A stretch of DNA of 64,000 nucleotides from Colius striatus (GCF_028858725.1 NC_084773.1:6376350-6440349); one strand, 5' to 3'. Counted from the first letter of the stretch, positions 29,201-40,690 are shown. The notes: generated by a model from the letters alone, not told the origin. Translations and numbers: made by a program.

Positions 29201-32200
29201 TTTGTCCCAGTTTTCTGGTTTGCACATGGGTAAAGTCATTTAGTGTGGACTGCATGACACTAACCTGTCCCTCTTCCTTGTGTTAGATAACGAGAAGCCC
29301 AGCAGGTTTCCAGGAAGAGGTAAATGTTTTCTTCTTTTCCAGTAGCATATTTCCACAATAGTCTCTAATGAAAGCAAAGCAACAAACAAAAGAGCTCGTG
29401 GTTCTTGTTCTATAGAGGGAGGTACCTGAGATTTGGAAAAATATGTGAAGCAGAATGTGAGCGATGCCTTCTGTGCAGGGACTGGGGGGGTAACACGCTC
29501 CGTGGGAGAAAATCTTCCATTTGGAAAGTCTTGAAGGCCAAAATTGTGTTTACTCATGAGGGAAAGTAGTTCAAGTGAATGGTGCTAATGATTTTCTGCT
29601 TCTTTCCACCTTGTGCAAAGTGTCTTTCAGGAAATTAAGCTCCAGGTTTCTTGGGATGACTTCGGAGGATGATTTAGGTATTTTTTTTCTTCCTCTTTTT
29701 TTTCTGGAAATAATAGATCTGTTTGAGTATTAGTTTTATTTATTTGAATATTAGTTTTAAACTTCCAGCATTATTGATCTGGTAATCTCAGCTATGACAG
29801 TACATCATAATAGGAATGCTTTTATAAGTGAAGAGCCCTGGATCTGCTCTAGTTCTTTCACTGAAATACACTGAGGGAATTACAATGCTGCCCCGTTTTC
29901 TGGAGGTTACTGAAGTGGTGCTGAGGAGTTTAGTAGCAGAGAGCTCCTTGACCAAAAGCACAGCCCAGCAACCATCCTGCCCTGCTCAGGGGGCACACAG
30001 GGCTGGGCATTATCCTTCCCTCAAAGCTCCCTTTGGCCACAGAGGAGCAGAGCCTGTTGCTGTAGCAGGTGCCAAGCGTGAGGGTCCTGCAGGCACAGCT
30101 GCTCAAGGGCACAGGGATGGTCCCACTGGATGTGGGGTTGGTGCCATCCAGACCACCAGTGAGCACCATTGCTCTCCCTTGTGATGGCCCAGCAGCACAG
30201 CTGGAGTGCCTGGGGAGAAGGGGCAAACAGGATGCTGGCTACTGGGACTCAGAGAGGCTTCGTGTTCTCTTTCAGGTGTTCTTAGCTCTTGTCTGAGGCT
30301 GCAGCTTTCCATAGGGACCATGTTGTGAGTCCATGCTGGTGCTGTGGCTCTGAATGGAGCTGGTCCCTTTGCAGAGCCTCTCATGCTGAGTGCCTCCTTC
30401 AGAAATACTTGCCCTTACATTGGGAAGGGGCAACTCCCCCATCCCTGTCCCCATGCAAAGGCAGGTGAGGCCCTAGGCACCCTCAGACAATCAAATCCCT
30501 TTTGGCAAATCCTTTCCTCACAAAGTTCTTAGTAGACTTTATCCATTTCCATCCTTTGGCTGGAAATGTGTTCCAGGGATCAGTGCTCATGTTCTGTGGC
30601 CTCCATTACTGCAGACAGGTTACTCTGGAAAAGGAAGACAAATGCATCTGTGGAATTACAGGTTTAATGTTTGTAAAACTCCTGTAAGGTATTTGACACA
30701 ACCATGAATAAAATACAGATACTCTCTCTTCTGTCTCCAGATGCTTATAGACTGAGGAGTGGATCACCTTCTGGTAAGTGCCTCTCCTTTGTTTATATTC
30801 AGAATAATTTTATGAGGTTAATTTCACATCTAGGTTCACAGCCACATCGATACATACATTTGGATTGTGGATGCCCACTTGGTTAACACTTTAGTTTTAT
30901 TATATGTATTTCAGTCCACAGATATTTGATAATGAACTACAAGCTTTTGGAAACAATCTTGGTCTCTTTCCAGAAATAAAAAATTACTATACCATACAAA
31001 AATCACAGAGTCAGAGAATGGTGGGTGTTGGAAGGGACCTTCGGAGATCATCCAGACCAACCGTCCTGCCAAAGCAGGTCCCACCCAGATCAGGTCACAG
31101 GATATACCTTTAAAAATAGATGTGAATGTTCTGCAAAAGCATATATGAACAAGCTAAAGCAAATGGGTGTAGGAGAAGTGGTTAGTGTGGGGCATAGGTG
31201 TCTGCAGGATATCAGTGCTTGTCCTGCAAGGAGAAAATCCCAGGGCAGTACAGAGACAGCCGAGTGTGGCTGAGAGCTCCCGCAGCGCTGGACAGAAAGA
31301 GCACGGAGTGCTCCCTGCACAGATCCACACATGAACACTTGTGGCTGCACCCAAAAAAGTCAGTGGGCAATGAGCAGGAGGGATTCCCTGTTTTAAAGGG
31401 TGGGGAGGGAAATGCAAGGAACAACTCCAAACCAACGAAGCACTGGAAAACTCTTTTATTTCAGGTCCATGGCACATTGAGCCCCATCCTGGCAACAATA
31501 GGCTGCTGCTGCCAGTAGGTAGGTATTCAGAGGTGGGGGAGGGGAGTGGGGGTGGGCATGGGGGGCACAGTGCTGCAGACTCCAAACCCTCCCACAGCTC
31601 AGGCTGAGCGTTCCCTGGGGACACAGCCCCGAGAGAATTAGGAAGTGGACCTTGTGCCTTTTTCCTCATTGGAACACCCTGCTTTAAGCAAAGGTCTCTG
31701 TAGGAGTCAGTGAAGAGCTCTGCTGAAAAGGCTCCCAGTGCTCTTCCTGGCTGATTAGCTGGCTTAAGAGAAAAATGTCTAATTAAAGCCTTCTTTACTA
31801 ATTTTAAGTATTTCAGTTGACAGGCTAAGATTCAAAACAGGCATACACATACAACCTCTTGGTAAGTAGCACTAGTCCCATTTTAATAATGAATAGAACT
31901 GTAATACACATCCAATAATGGTTACTCTATGACAATCCTTTACCTCTTGCAAACCTTGGCTGGTTCTTTCCAAGTAAGTGAAAAATGTCCCAAGAGAAAG
32001 CCTCTCTGGCTCAGGGACATAACCACCAACAGAAATATAGGACGACAAATCTCCAGTTTAAGGGCTCGTTGTCCTTAATAGTCTCTAAGATTAAAAATCT
32101 GTTATTTGCATCAAAATGCTGTGTCTGAGTGTTCTTTTCAGCAATTATTACTCTACAAAAGCAATGACTGTCAGGTATAAATTAAGTAATCTTGCTGTGC

Positions 32201-35200
32201 CTACCCAAAGGCATAGGCTAGCTTTTCTTTGCATGTTAACATTGTCCTTCTGACTTTTCAGACAGGGAATATCCACAGCTTCTCCTGCAATTACCCAAAC
32301 AAAATGAAGTCATCTGTTTAAATACTGATGGGAAAGCACAGCACTCTGTCCACTTGCTGTCCGATCCGGAGCAAGGTGAGTGAGCCAGATGAGCCCCGAT
32401 ACCAATGACAGGGAGAGTCTCTTGGGTATATGAGAGCAGTTGGTGTCTTTGGGAATAAACTCCCTTTGTGAAGGGCCATATCATACTTGCTGCCTTGGAG
32501 TGACTGGAGAGGCTCTGGTTAATTTTTCCTTTCTGTTAGACAACATTGACTTTCCCTGTGTGACAGCTGAGGGCACTTCTCACACACCTGCTTGTGGCTC
32601 ACCTCCTTCTCTTGGTGTTACATCCGTGGCCTTTAGGCTTTGCCCTGCCCAGCCCTCGGGTGCTTCTGAGGATACAGAGATCTTAACTCCAGTGGTGCCA
32701 CTGTGCTAACACCAAGAGGCTTGCTTTCAAAGCTCTGCACTTCTGTGGTCCAGTGCTCAGAGCTGTGGCCCCACGTGCCAGCTGTCAGCTGCTCTGGTTA
32801 CAGAGCAGATATGGGGGTAAACAGACTCTGATGACTCCACCAGAGTCTTGGGGCACATGGAGCTGAAATGCGGTGTACCGAGCTTCTCAAAACTAGATTT
32901 AAGCCCCTGAAGTTGTTTTAGCAACAGAAGTGAAGCAGTTTTATTAGGATTGCTTCTACCTTTAACATACAGTCACTTGACAAATCTGTGTCAATGAAAG
33001 GACTGACTGTGACGGGGAAACTGGGGAACAGAACAAAACACTTTGTGCAGTTTGAAGTTACCTACGTGAATCCTCCTGCACGAATCCACGTCTCCATGAA
33101 TGGGATTGTGCTGAGCCACGCTAACCAGAGCACTCAGCTGCCATGGACAGAGTCAGCCACCTCCACCATCCAGGGGTAAGAAACGCCACCCCATCCTTTC
33201 CCAAGCTTGAAAGTGCATCAGACCTTTTTTCATCCAGGCCTTCACTTTCGCATTTGCTTCACATTAAATGCTTCCACAGGTCCTTATCCCGTGAGTAACT
33301 CAACACGAGCAGAAGCAGGGTACCTTCACAAACCCCTCTTTCAAATATAGAGAACAAAAAAGGTTTGATGTTAATTCTCTGTGCCTGTGTAAGGGAATCA
33401 CAACAACTGCCCACACAAGCACAAAACAACAGCCTGCCTCTCTGATTCTACATCAGAGGCAGAACATCGATGTCCCACAGAAGACTGGAGCCCCTGTGCC
33501 ACCGCCGTCGGGCTGCCACCGGGCACATTGTGCTCCTCCTGCCACAGAGCCACTGCTGTGAAGTGATGTCTTTGACATTTACTCTTTTACACAGCAGTTG
33601 GCTCCACACAGGCTGAAGTTTTCTTTCTCCTCGGTTTTAGCAATAAATCACATCTGAGCAGCTGACACGTTTTTTATGGGAAGGCATAAAGTGTTGGGAT
33701 ATCTGTCTGTAACTAAATGCCTGCTGTTGGAGAAAGAGAGAGTGCTTTAAACGTAGCCTTCATTTGTCAGACTAATTAGAGGGGGGATCCTTCCTACGCC
33801 AGGAAAGAGATGAACATCATTACTTCCACCTAACGCTTCATTTGCCTTGTGGGAACGAACCTCTGGGAGGATCCTTTGTTAGTCTGGGGCAGACAGGACA
33901 CACTTAGAGGCAGTTCTAGACAGTAACAGAAGTCCTAAAACAAATGCTTTCAGTTATCTTTGTGATCCAAAGGGAGCCAAGAACATGCTGTATTCATGCT
34001 CCTCTGTAATTTGCTGTTTGCTGAGCAGAATGATCCTCCTGCTTCAGAGCAGCACTCCAGCCCTCATAGCTTTGCACACCAGCACTTCTGGGGTCTCAGT
34101 CTTTTGGTCTAACCCCATCCATGAGGGAGGAAAATGACAGTGGACATGTGTGTTCTGCAAGCCCAACTGGGCTCACACAAAAATCAGTGGGTTAGAAGAA
34201 AGGCAAAGTCTGAAAACACTTGTGGAATATCCAAGAAAAAACTATTTGATTGATTCATAAGATTGAATTATTTTCTCTGGTTTGCCTTTTTTCTCCCTAA
34301 AAGGACTAACAAGAAATGGTTTTGGTTTTTTCCCATCCAAGGATTTTGGGTCATTGTGTGGGTAATAAGGTGTTTTCATCAGCTAAAAGGTCTCTATGGA
34401 TGTGTTTGCATGTGACTTCATAATGGGAAAGACCTGTTGTGCAGCAGAGAGAAAACATTTGCTATGTAATGCTTTCTAGCATTAAAAGAACCACCACAGA
34501 TCAGAAACAATGCAATTGCAGAAAGTCAGAAGGCAGTAATTCATTTGTTTTCATTCATTAATATCAGCTAGTTAAATATACCTTCTTTCTTCCTATTCTG
34601 CTTGGAAATAATGTCATCATTTACTTCCCAGGCTGAGAGTCTCCGTTGAAAAGGAAAGGAGCGTTACGGCATCACTGTCTGATATGGTCACAGTAAGAAT
34701 TTCCTTGGTGAAGTTCCCAGCTCAGTTCCTCGGGCTGTACTTCCTGAACACTGACCATTTTTCTGACCAAGTCAGTGGAGTTCTGGGTATGTATCACTAT
34801 GGATGTGTGCAGCAGATAAGGGGGATTTTCCTAAGCTCCTGAAATAAGAGTATAGTGGGTTTAGGGGTTTTTTTTTCAGGCACATTGTAAGCCCTTGGTC
34901 AGATTTTACTTCCCTGGGCCCTGACAAGCTCTTGTGAAAGGCAGCAGGCAGGCAAGGCTGCAGGAGTGCTGGCACTCAGTGTGATCACCTTGCAGTGCAC
35001 AGCAATCCAGCCCCTACTCTGTGAAGAGGAGAGGTCTTACCCTGGAAGTGTGACAGAATGCTCACTCGTGGTTCGACCCTAAATAGAATATTATGGGCTC
35101 ATAAAATGTTAAAATAAGACCAAAATAATAGTTGGGCTTAACCTCAACAGTGCTGTGGAATGGCATAATTTATGCAGCAAATTCATTTGATGTCGAATAA

Positions 35201-36331
35201 TGGGCTATAAACAATGGCCATGGAATTGGAAGCAGGGTTACAAAACGAGACGCAGCTGGTGCTGAACATCTCCACTCCCAAAACCCCGATGGGACTCAGG
35301 TTGAAGTTGTTTCAAAAGCTTTGTAAACAGAGAGGCTGCATGTTTTAAAACCACACACAGAAAAAAAGTGAAAACCCATCAGAGCAAGCAGGAATCTGTC
35401 TGTGGAGGAGTGTTGGGGGAAACAGGAGAGAATGGTTGAAACGGGGGCATTTCCTTAACTTCCCAAGCTTCCATACACAGCCTTATTTGCTTGTTTGCTT
35501 GCCGGTGTTCCAGCTGCCGCTTGGGTTCAGAGAACAATAAACTCCACTTCTTTGTGTCTTTACGTGATCTGTGTGTCTGTTGCTTAGGCCAGTTTTACTC
35601 AAAAGCACAATTTGAAGAGAATTCCAACGTCAATCAGAGAGCTGAGGAAAGACTCCTGAGAGTGTCTGGATCTGAGCACAAAGTTACCAGGTAACCCCCG
35701 TGGGGTAAGGCTGAGTGACAGATGTGCTTTGAGAGGTGTTTTATCAGCTAATGCCAGAGATCAAAAGCAATGAAACTAAAGTGTTTGTCTGTCAGAATTC
35801 ACTTCTTTGGTGTAAATAATAGGAACTTGTTCTTGATTTTTTTCCCCTAAGAGGCTGAATTTGTAGCTTGTTAAGCAACACTCCAGGACTGAGGCTCTTA
35901 TTTCATAGTGGGAGAAATCATACCCCGGGGCTGTGGTTTGCATAGAAAATCTCAGAGTAAGATTGTGCTGCCTCATTTACATGGATAAGGGAGAGGTTTA
36001 TAAGGAGAAAAAAGTGTTGCACTTTGATGCTTTTAGTAAGTTCCTGTGATGTGCAGGAAAGGCAGTGAGTGTGCAGCTTCTGCCGCAGCTCCTGCTCGCT
36101 GTCCCCATGTCTCCCCATCACCGCCACCTTCAGCGCTGGGGGTGGAGAGGTGCCAGCTCTGTCCACACACCGGCCACCTGCAAACATGAGGTCGATTCAG
36201 GGGCTGCCCTTGGGTTATTTTCTCACAATTTGTTCTTGTTTTGACTTTGTTTCAGGCAATACAAGAAAGATTACAGGCTTGAGTCATTCAGTGATCCTGT
36301 TTCCTGCTGGTCAATAGATGTAACTCCTTAG
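17166..36331 (+). CDS. ITIH4: ITIH4, inter-alpha-trypsin inhibitor heavy chain 4
   Basis: This is a secreted acute-phase plasma glycoprotein of liver. Mammalian ITIH4 traps proteases after cleavage in an exposed region. Coding exons: 17166-17228, 19380-19540, 19980-20084, 20975-21137, 21227-21337, 21422-21550, 22400-22516, 23327-23495, 24515-24631, 26129-26310, 27198-27380, 27939-28078, 28658-28812, 29287-29319, 29621-29677, 30741-30773, 31465-31518, 31817-31861, 32262-32375, 33001-33175, 34632-34786, 35588-35690, 36256-36331. All phases agree and total 879 residues (human about 930). Layout: signal peptide 1-15, VIT domain about 22-150, vWA about 264-440 with MIDAS Asp271-x-Ser-x-Ser275 and TDG in exon 9, a variable linker about 600-680, and a C-terminal heavy-chain domain ending SCWSIDVTP. 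The SCWS end, the absence of the DPHFI processing motif and the position beside MUSTN1 identify ITIH4 rather than another heavy chain. The start and the exon 20 acceptor are the least certain parts. No inactivating change was seen. Confidence 0.93.
17229..19379 (+). other. ITIH4: ITIH4 intron 1
   Basis: This 2.15-kb intron holds the 31-base triplet repeat and otherwise nothing recognised. The acceptor is a pyrimidine-rich CCTTTTGTTCCAG, with a near-copy (CTTCTGTTCCAG) 20 bases upstream that would put exon 2 out of phase. Confidence 0.6.
17868..17960. repeat. 31-bp tandem repeat, three copies, in ITIH4 intron 1
   Basis: Three exact-length 31-base units start ATGGCTCTGCAAGAAGCCAT. The third has a few substitutions. 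It shares unit length but not sequence with the minisatellite at 12485. Confidence 0.85.
20226..20262. repeat. GT/AT microsatellite in ITIH4 intron 3
   Basis: GTGTGTGTGTATATATATA is followed by a second ATATATATGTG run. Confidence 0.7.
20390..20576 (+). mobile_element. CR1 LINE 3' fragment
   Basis: The sequence runs GGCTGCCCAGGGAGGTGG, then a CR1-type GGTTGGACTCCATGAGC box, then a TTTTCCAACTGAAACAATTCT end. This is the 3' tail of a CR1 retroposon in the sense direction, in ITIH4 intron 3. It is divergent and therefore old. Confidence 0.8.
22085..22200. repeat. AT/GT-rich simple repeat region in ITIH4 intron 6
   Basis: Several short ATATAT and GTGTGTGT runs occur within about 100 bases. Confidence 0.5.
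22400..22516 (+). other. ITIH4: ITIH4 exon 7, start of the vWA domain (MIDAS)
   Basis: The exon encodes the end of the inter-domain segment and the first vWA strand, with [21 protein letters not shown] fits the metal-ion-dependent adhesion site pattern Asp-x-Ser-x-Ser (residues 271-275), so metal binding is expected to be kept. Human has DKSGS here. Confidence 0.85.
22850..23062 (+). mobile_element. CR1 LINE 3' fragment
   Basis: The recognisable CR1 blocks occur in order: AGGCTGCCCAGGGATAGTG, a TCCTTCTCTGG stretch, CCTGTGTGACCTGATTGAGG, GGCTGGACTGGATGAGCTC and a CCATTCTGTGATT end. It lies in sense orientation in ITIH4 intron 7 and is truncated at its 5' end, as usual for CR1. Confidence 0.88.
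29287..31861 (+). other. ITIH4: ITIH4 variable-region exon string (exons 14-18)
   Basis: Five tiny exons (33, 57, 33, 54 and 45 bases) all start and end in phase 1 and can be skipped singly without a frameshift. Together they encode about 74 residues, rich in Arg, Ser, Gly and Pro, including [30 protein letters not shown] and DRLRFKTG. They sit where mammalian ITIH4 has its kallikrein-sensitive segment, between the vWA part and the C-terminal domain. A bait role is inferred from position. The sequence itself is not conserved. Each exon has good splice sites, except that exon 15 also has a second AG that would bring in a stop. Confidence 0.7.
31001..31101 (-). mobile_element. CR1 LINE 3' fragment
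   Basis: AATCACAGAGTCAGAGAATGG then TTGGAAGGGACCTTCGGAG and ATCCAGACCAACC is the reverse complement of a CR1 3' end. It lies antisense to ITIH4 in intron 16. Confidence 0.88.
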
Positions 36332-36546
36332 AACAGAGTATTCTGGGAAAGAAAATGGTGCCAATGATGCTCTTCCAAGTATTTTTGATCCTTTCATCAA
36401 GAAAAGCACAGAGTTAAAGCCTTACCTGTTGCTATACATAAATGTCACAAATCTTTTAACATAAAGTAATTCTACTTTCAAGATAACAACTTGCTTGTTT
36501 GTTGTTTCTAACACTCAGGGTGGTTTTGCTGTTGAAGATGTGAGTT

Positions 36547-36603
36547 AATAAAACTGACACTGGCAGCTCACAGTTTGAACTGGACACAGGGGCTGAAAAT
36601 AAA
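36547..36603 (+). terminator. ITIH4: ITIH4 polyadenylation signals (two AATAAA)
   Basis: AATAAA occurs at 36547-36552 and 36598-36603, about 215 and 270 bases after the stop. The GT-rich sequence GTGTTCTTGGACTGTGTTTTG follows the second. Confidence 0.65.
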
Positions 36604-39600
36604 CTGTGGCATCACCCAGTACCACCAAGGTGTCATGCAGTGGCAGATTGCTCAAATGTATCCCCTCTGCCCAGTTACAAGTGACAGTGTTCTTGGACTG
36701 TGTTTTGTACAAGGAGTGTAAAGTTTAAAGCAGCACTAGTTTATCATTTCTCTCATGGTTATTTTATGGAGGAAAAAGAACAGCTCTTGCTGTATTAGTG
36801 TCCTGCAGATTGTTCTGGTTCAAGATTCAAAGCTGATGGAATTAGCAGTAGGAGCATGAGTTGGAGGGGCAGCCCACACTGGCCACCGGCTGCTTCATCG
36901 TCGCAAAGGTTCTGAGGCTCCCTTTTAAAAACGCCCGCAGAAGAGCCGTGGGCTTGTTGCGAAACAGCCCTCTGGCTTGTTGCAAAAGGCAGCGTTTCAA
37001 CCCTGAAATGCAGCAGAGGGGGTTTGGCACCGCTTCATAGAACATTTTGTAAACCTTAGGGGCTGTTTTCCGAACAACGAACAACCCCAAACAACGCGGT
37101 GCAAGGAGGTAACGTGTCAGAGGAGGTGCGCTCACAGAAGCGTCTGCCTGTGGAATCAAAGTGTAGTCTTCAGGGGTTTGACATACATTTTAATTCCAAA
37201 GTGATGTTGTGGTTTAGAATTTCGGTTGCTCCGTGTCTCTGAACCCATGCACATTGCCAGCATTGTGGCTTTAACAAAAGTTGCTTTCTGTCCTGCCAAT
37301 ACTGGGAAAAACTTTAACATTTGAAAGCCTTGTATTAGAAGTAATGTCCTGCCAAAGTCCAGAAGAGAAAGCAAACTATGCAATCAGAAGCCCGTGTTTT
37401 AAAATAACTGTAGACATGATGCCAAGATATGTTCGTGTGAATTGCTTGTGCTCCCAAGCAGCAGATTTGGAGCTGCAGATTTGGCTGGACAAATTACATG
37501 ACAGATAACGTGGAAACTGGAAACTCCAGCTCGCTTGCTTCGCCACCTCCTGCCCAGGTTTACCAAGCTGAGAAACCAGCTTATTTGCATTACAAGTGAA
37601 CTGATGTTTGAACCTTGTGCTGTTGCTGCTGGGTTTCAGCCGCGCTTTTACCGCAAATGAAAGCTTCCCTGCTTCCAGCGCTGGCGTGTCCACGCGTTGC
37701 CTCCTGCCCCTGCCTGCGACTGCGGAGATGGCGAAGGCACTTGAGCGGGGAGCAGCGAGGGGAGCACCTTTTACCTGGTCCTCTGTGCTTTAAGCGAGGC
37801 TGCAGTGTATACAGACTGTTCCTGAGAGCTGCGCTCCTAACCCATCCGCTAAAACCCGGCCTGCCGTGGGCTCCTCAAACGCCGCGGGCAGCCTGCTGCC
37901 CTTCTGTATGTAATTTCCCCTTCCTGTAAAGAAGCAGACCCTGCTAACCTTGACCAGGGAGAAAACCAACCGTCAGCCTTCAGCCGACTATTCAGTGTGA
38001 CTGTTTACACAAGTGGGGTTTTTTCCCCCCTCCTTCTTTCTCCGACTTCTCTGCAAAGCTGTTCCTGTCCTCTGGATTGCATCCAGCTTGGCTCCGTGGC
38101 GCTGAGGTGCTGTGCCCAGTGCTGCCTCCGGCTGAAGGAGCCTCTCGAGTCTCACAGGAGCTGCTCCCCCGGGATGTCTGCCTCTCCTGCAGCAGCCCTA
38201 TGGCGCTGCCGTGCTCAGCTACTGCCACTTCCACACCTTTCCATGCTGCTGCTTCCCATCCCATAAGTATGTTCCATTCTACTCTCCTTCATTTGAATTG
38301 TCTCTTCTTTTCTTGTTTAGTCAAACTCCTGTCCTTTCCAAGCGTTCAAAGCAAGTTCTCATGAGCTTCTCTTTTCCTGTGCTCAAGAAGCTGAGGGCAG
38401 ACACGGATATTTTGCATGCTATAATCTCACATTCTGATGTAGAATACTCGGTACGTCTCACACCCTTTAACCAGCATTGTACCGGCCAGCAGGTGGAGTA
38501 GCACTTTCAGCTAACTCTAAGCATGCCTGCTATTTCTCTCCTTGATGTCACCTTTAGCTATGTTTGCAGTTCTCTCTCCCATGTTGCAAGAATCTGAGAA
38601 AAACTACATATGAAAAGGGGAATCTCCTTTTCTGGACGTTTCCAAACCTGCCTGGACACGTCCCTGTGCACACACACACAACCCTCCCCTGATGGAGGGG
38701 AACCTGCTTTAGCAGGGGGTTGGACTGGATCATTTCCAGGGGTCTCTTCCAACCCCCACCGTTCAGGGAGTCTATGATTCTATGATTTCTCTGCCTCCAC
38801 CAGTGTCAGTGGGAGTTTCTCAGGATGCTACAGAAGCCCGAGGCAAAAAGGCAGGAGCCCCTGAGGTCAGCGTCTGGCCGGCGGTTCAGGCACGGCTGAC
38901 AGGACATCTGCCACCTCCAGCGATGTGCCTGAGCCCCCTGAATTAAACAGGAAAGCTCTGCCTGAGGCTGCACCCAGCACTGCCTGTGCCTAAACTGCCA
39001 GGCAGGTAGGTCGAGATCTGCCCCCACAGTTTGACGGGAGCGAGGGATCACGGGACAGGTGGCACAGGCAGGTCAGTTGCTGCCAGCCACTCCTGCCTCA
39101 GGGGTGGAAACACATCATTGCTTTATTCTCTTCAATCCCATCGAAGTCGTTAACTCAGAATAAAAATTCAGAGGCATGTAAACTTCACCTTACTAGTTTC
39201 AACTTTCTGGTCTCTCCCTCTTCCCTGTTTCTCTCCCTGCTTCCCTCATTTTTCAGTAATTTACTGTCTTCTGCAGAAACTACTGTTTTCTTTCGTCACT
39301 TTGGTCTGATTTCAGCAGGCACAGGTCTCTAGCCACTGCGACACCCGCTCCCTACAAGAGCTTATTTTTCTCCTGCTGAAGATGTTGTTCCTGAAGAGGG
39401 CTTCCACTATCACCAACTTAAGAGTGAGTACATGTTCCCTCTATTTTTTTGCTGATTTCTCTGTTGCATTTTTCTTCATCTCTACCGTTGCTCTTTCAGT
39501 TTAGCCCATCACATCTTACACCAGCTCTGTTTTTCCCACTACACTCCTTTCCTTGTGTGTGTCTGCATTCTGGTTTCCCATCCTTGTGGATGGCCTTGTC

Positions 39601-40225
39601 CCCTTGTCATCTAACAGCAGGGCAATTTGCTGCTTTGCCACTGAGACCCCAAACTGCCTTGCTCCAGCTGATTCGATTAAAAGAAAACTCCAAGTAAAAA
39701 AATCTGATTACTTTTTGCTTCTGAACTAACAGCTTGCAACTTCTTCCACTACAAAATGAATAAATAAAGATATGGGTCATTGTTGCCCTTAAATATGTAC
39801 ATAAAGTCTGTTATGGGAGTGGAGGGAGGGACTGTAGTGGAAGATGGTACTGGCACTTCAGTAAAGGCTCTTCCACAAGAAAGATGCTGTCCAAAGCTAC
39901 TATTAGTTAAACCTGGATGTTAAACCTGGATGTTGTTTGGAACTGTGATATATTTGGGCATTTAAAAGTGTGGTTCAAATTAAAATACTACAATGGAGAA
40001 GCCCTGGATGCTGCCTGTCATCTGGCAGGATGGCAGTGCAGCAGCCTCAGCCCTGCATGGGCGAGTGGCCAAAGGGTGTGCAGGGGCAGGGAATCACCCT
40101 GAGCTGTGTGCTGCTGTCAGCTGTCCTCTCTCCCTGCATTTCCAGCTGCATCCAGGCTCTGTGACAGCAGAATGAGAACACAGGGAGCTGCTGAACAGCA
40201 GAATGAAGCATTAAGTACGGATGCT
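36604..40225. other. Tail-to-tail spacer between ITIH4 and ITIH3
   Basis: No gene was recognised. The stretch from about 36850 to 38270 is distinctly richer in G+C and CpG than the flanks and carries short open frames on both strands without domains. A CR1 fragment lies near 38620-38787, and a short CA run sits inside it. Confidence 0.5.
38620..38787 (+). mobile_element. CR1 LINE 3' fragment
   Basis: AATCTCCTTTTCTGGACG then GGGGAACCTGCTTTAGCAGG, GTTGGACTGGATCATTTCC and TCTATGATTCTATGATT form the typical CR1 tail with its terminal ATTCTATG repeats. A CA run interrupts it near 38668. Confidence 0.9.
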
Positions 40226-40231
40226 TTTATT
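40226..40231 (-). terminator. ITIH3: ITIH3 polyadenylation signal
   Basis: TTTATT on the plus strand reads AATAAA on the minus strand, 330 bases after the ITIH3 stop. The sequence beyond, read on the minus strand, is rich in TG. Confidence 0.6.
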
Positions 40232-40560
40232 TCAGTCGCCTCTGACACTCAGGTATTGATTTAAAATTGGACAGAATTATGTTTTACAAAGTGAACTTTT
40301 AAGTCAGAATTTAAAAAGTAGTCCATTCATTCATTCAGTTCAGGGTATTTCAGAGGATAAGTGACACCTGTGCACACGAGCACAATAGCTGTTCAGCACT
40401 GAAGACCTGACCAAATATGCAGTAAAACTGTGGTAACCCATCCTATTTTGGCATTGCCAACCAGAGTAAGCCTATGCATTTTTAATAGTTCTTAAACACT
40501 GCAAAATGCCACTCTTCCAGAACAGTAACCTGTTCTGGAATTGGTGGAAGCTGTAGCTGT

Positions 40561-40690
40561 TTAAAACAGACTGGAAACAATATAGTCTGTATGGACACCA
40601 TCTATCAGCCCAGCTCCGTTGTTATGAACGAACCAGCAAGGAACATCAACACCATTCTTGGGGTCTCTTCTGTAATCCTTCTGCCAGCCC
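40561..40690 (-). other. ITIH3: ITIH3 last coding exon
   Basis: The exon encodes [10 protein letters not shown], then [19 protein letters not shown] and the end IVSSLF, with TAA at 40561-40563. The acceptor is TTTTCTCTTTCAG. This is one of the best conserved parts of the heavy-chain family. Confidence 0.9.

Larger units (their letters stand above)
20085..36255 (+). other. ITIH4: ITIH4 introns 3-22, overview
   Basis: Introns 4 and 5 are very short (89 and 84 bases), so exons 4-6 fit in under 600 bases. The longer ones, namely 8 (23496-24514), 9 (24632-26128), 10 (26311-27197), 15 (29678-30740), 20 (33176-34631) and 21 (34787-35587), hold no gene or repeat family that I recognise. A 178-codon open frame at 26705-27241 spans the end of intron 10 and runs through exon 11 in a wrong frame. 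It is not a gene. Confidence 0.6.

Noticed and set aside
30915-30961. Exon-like stretch after a TTTCAG in ITIH4 intron 16
   Set aside because: Its length of 47 bases would break the phase, and its donor is GTCTCT.
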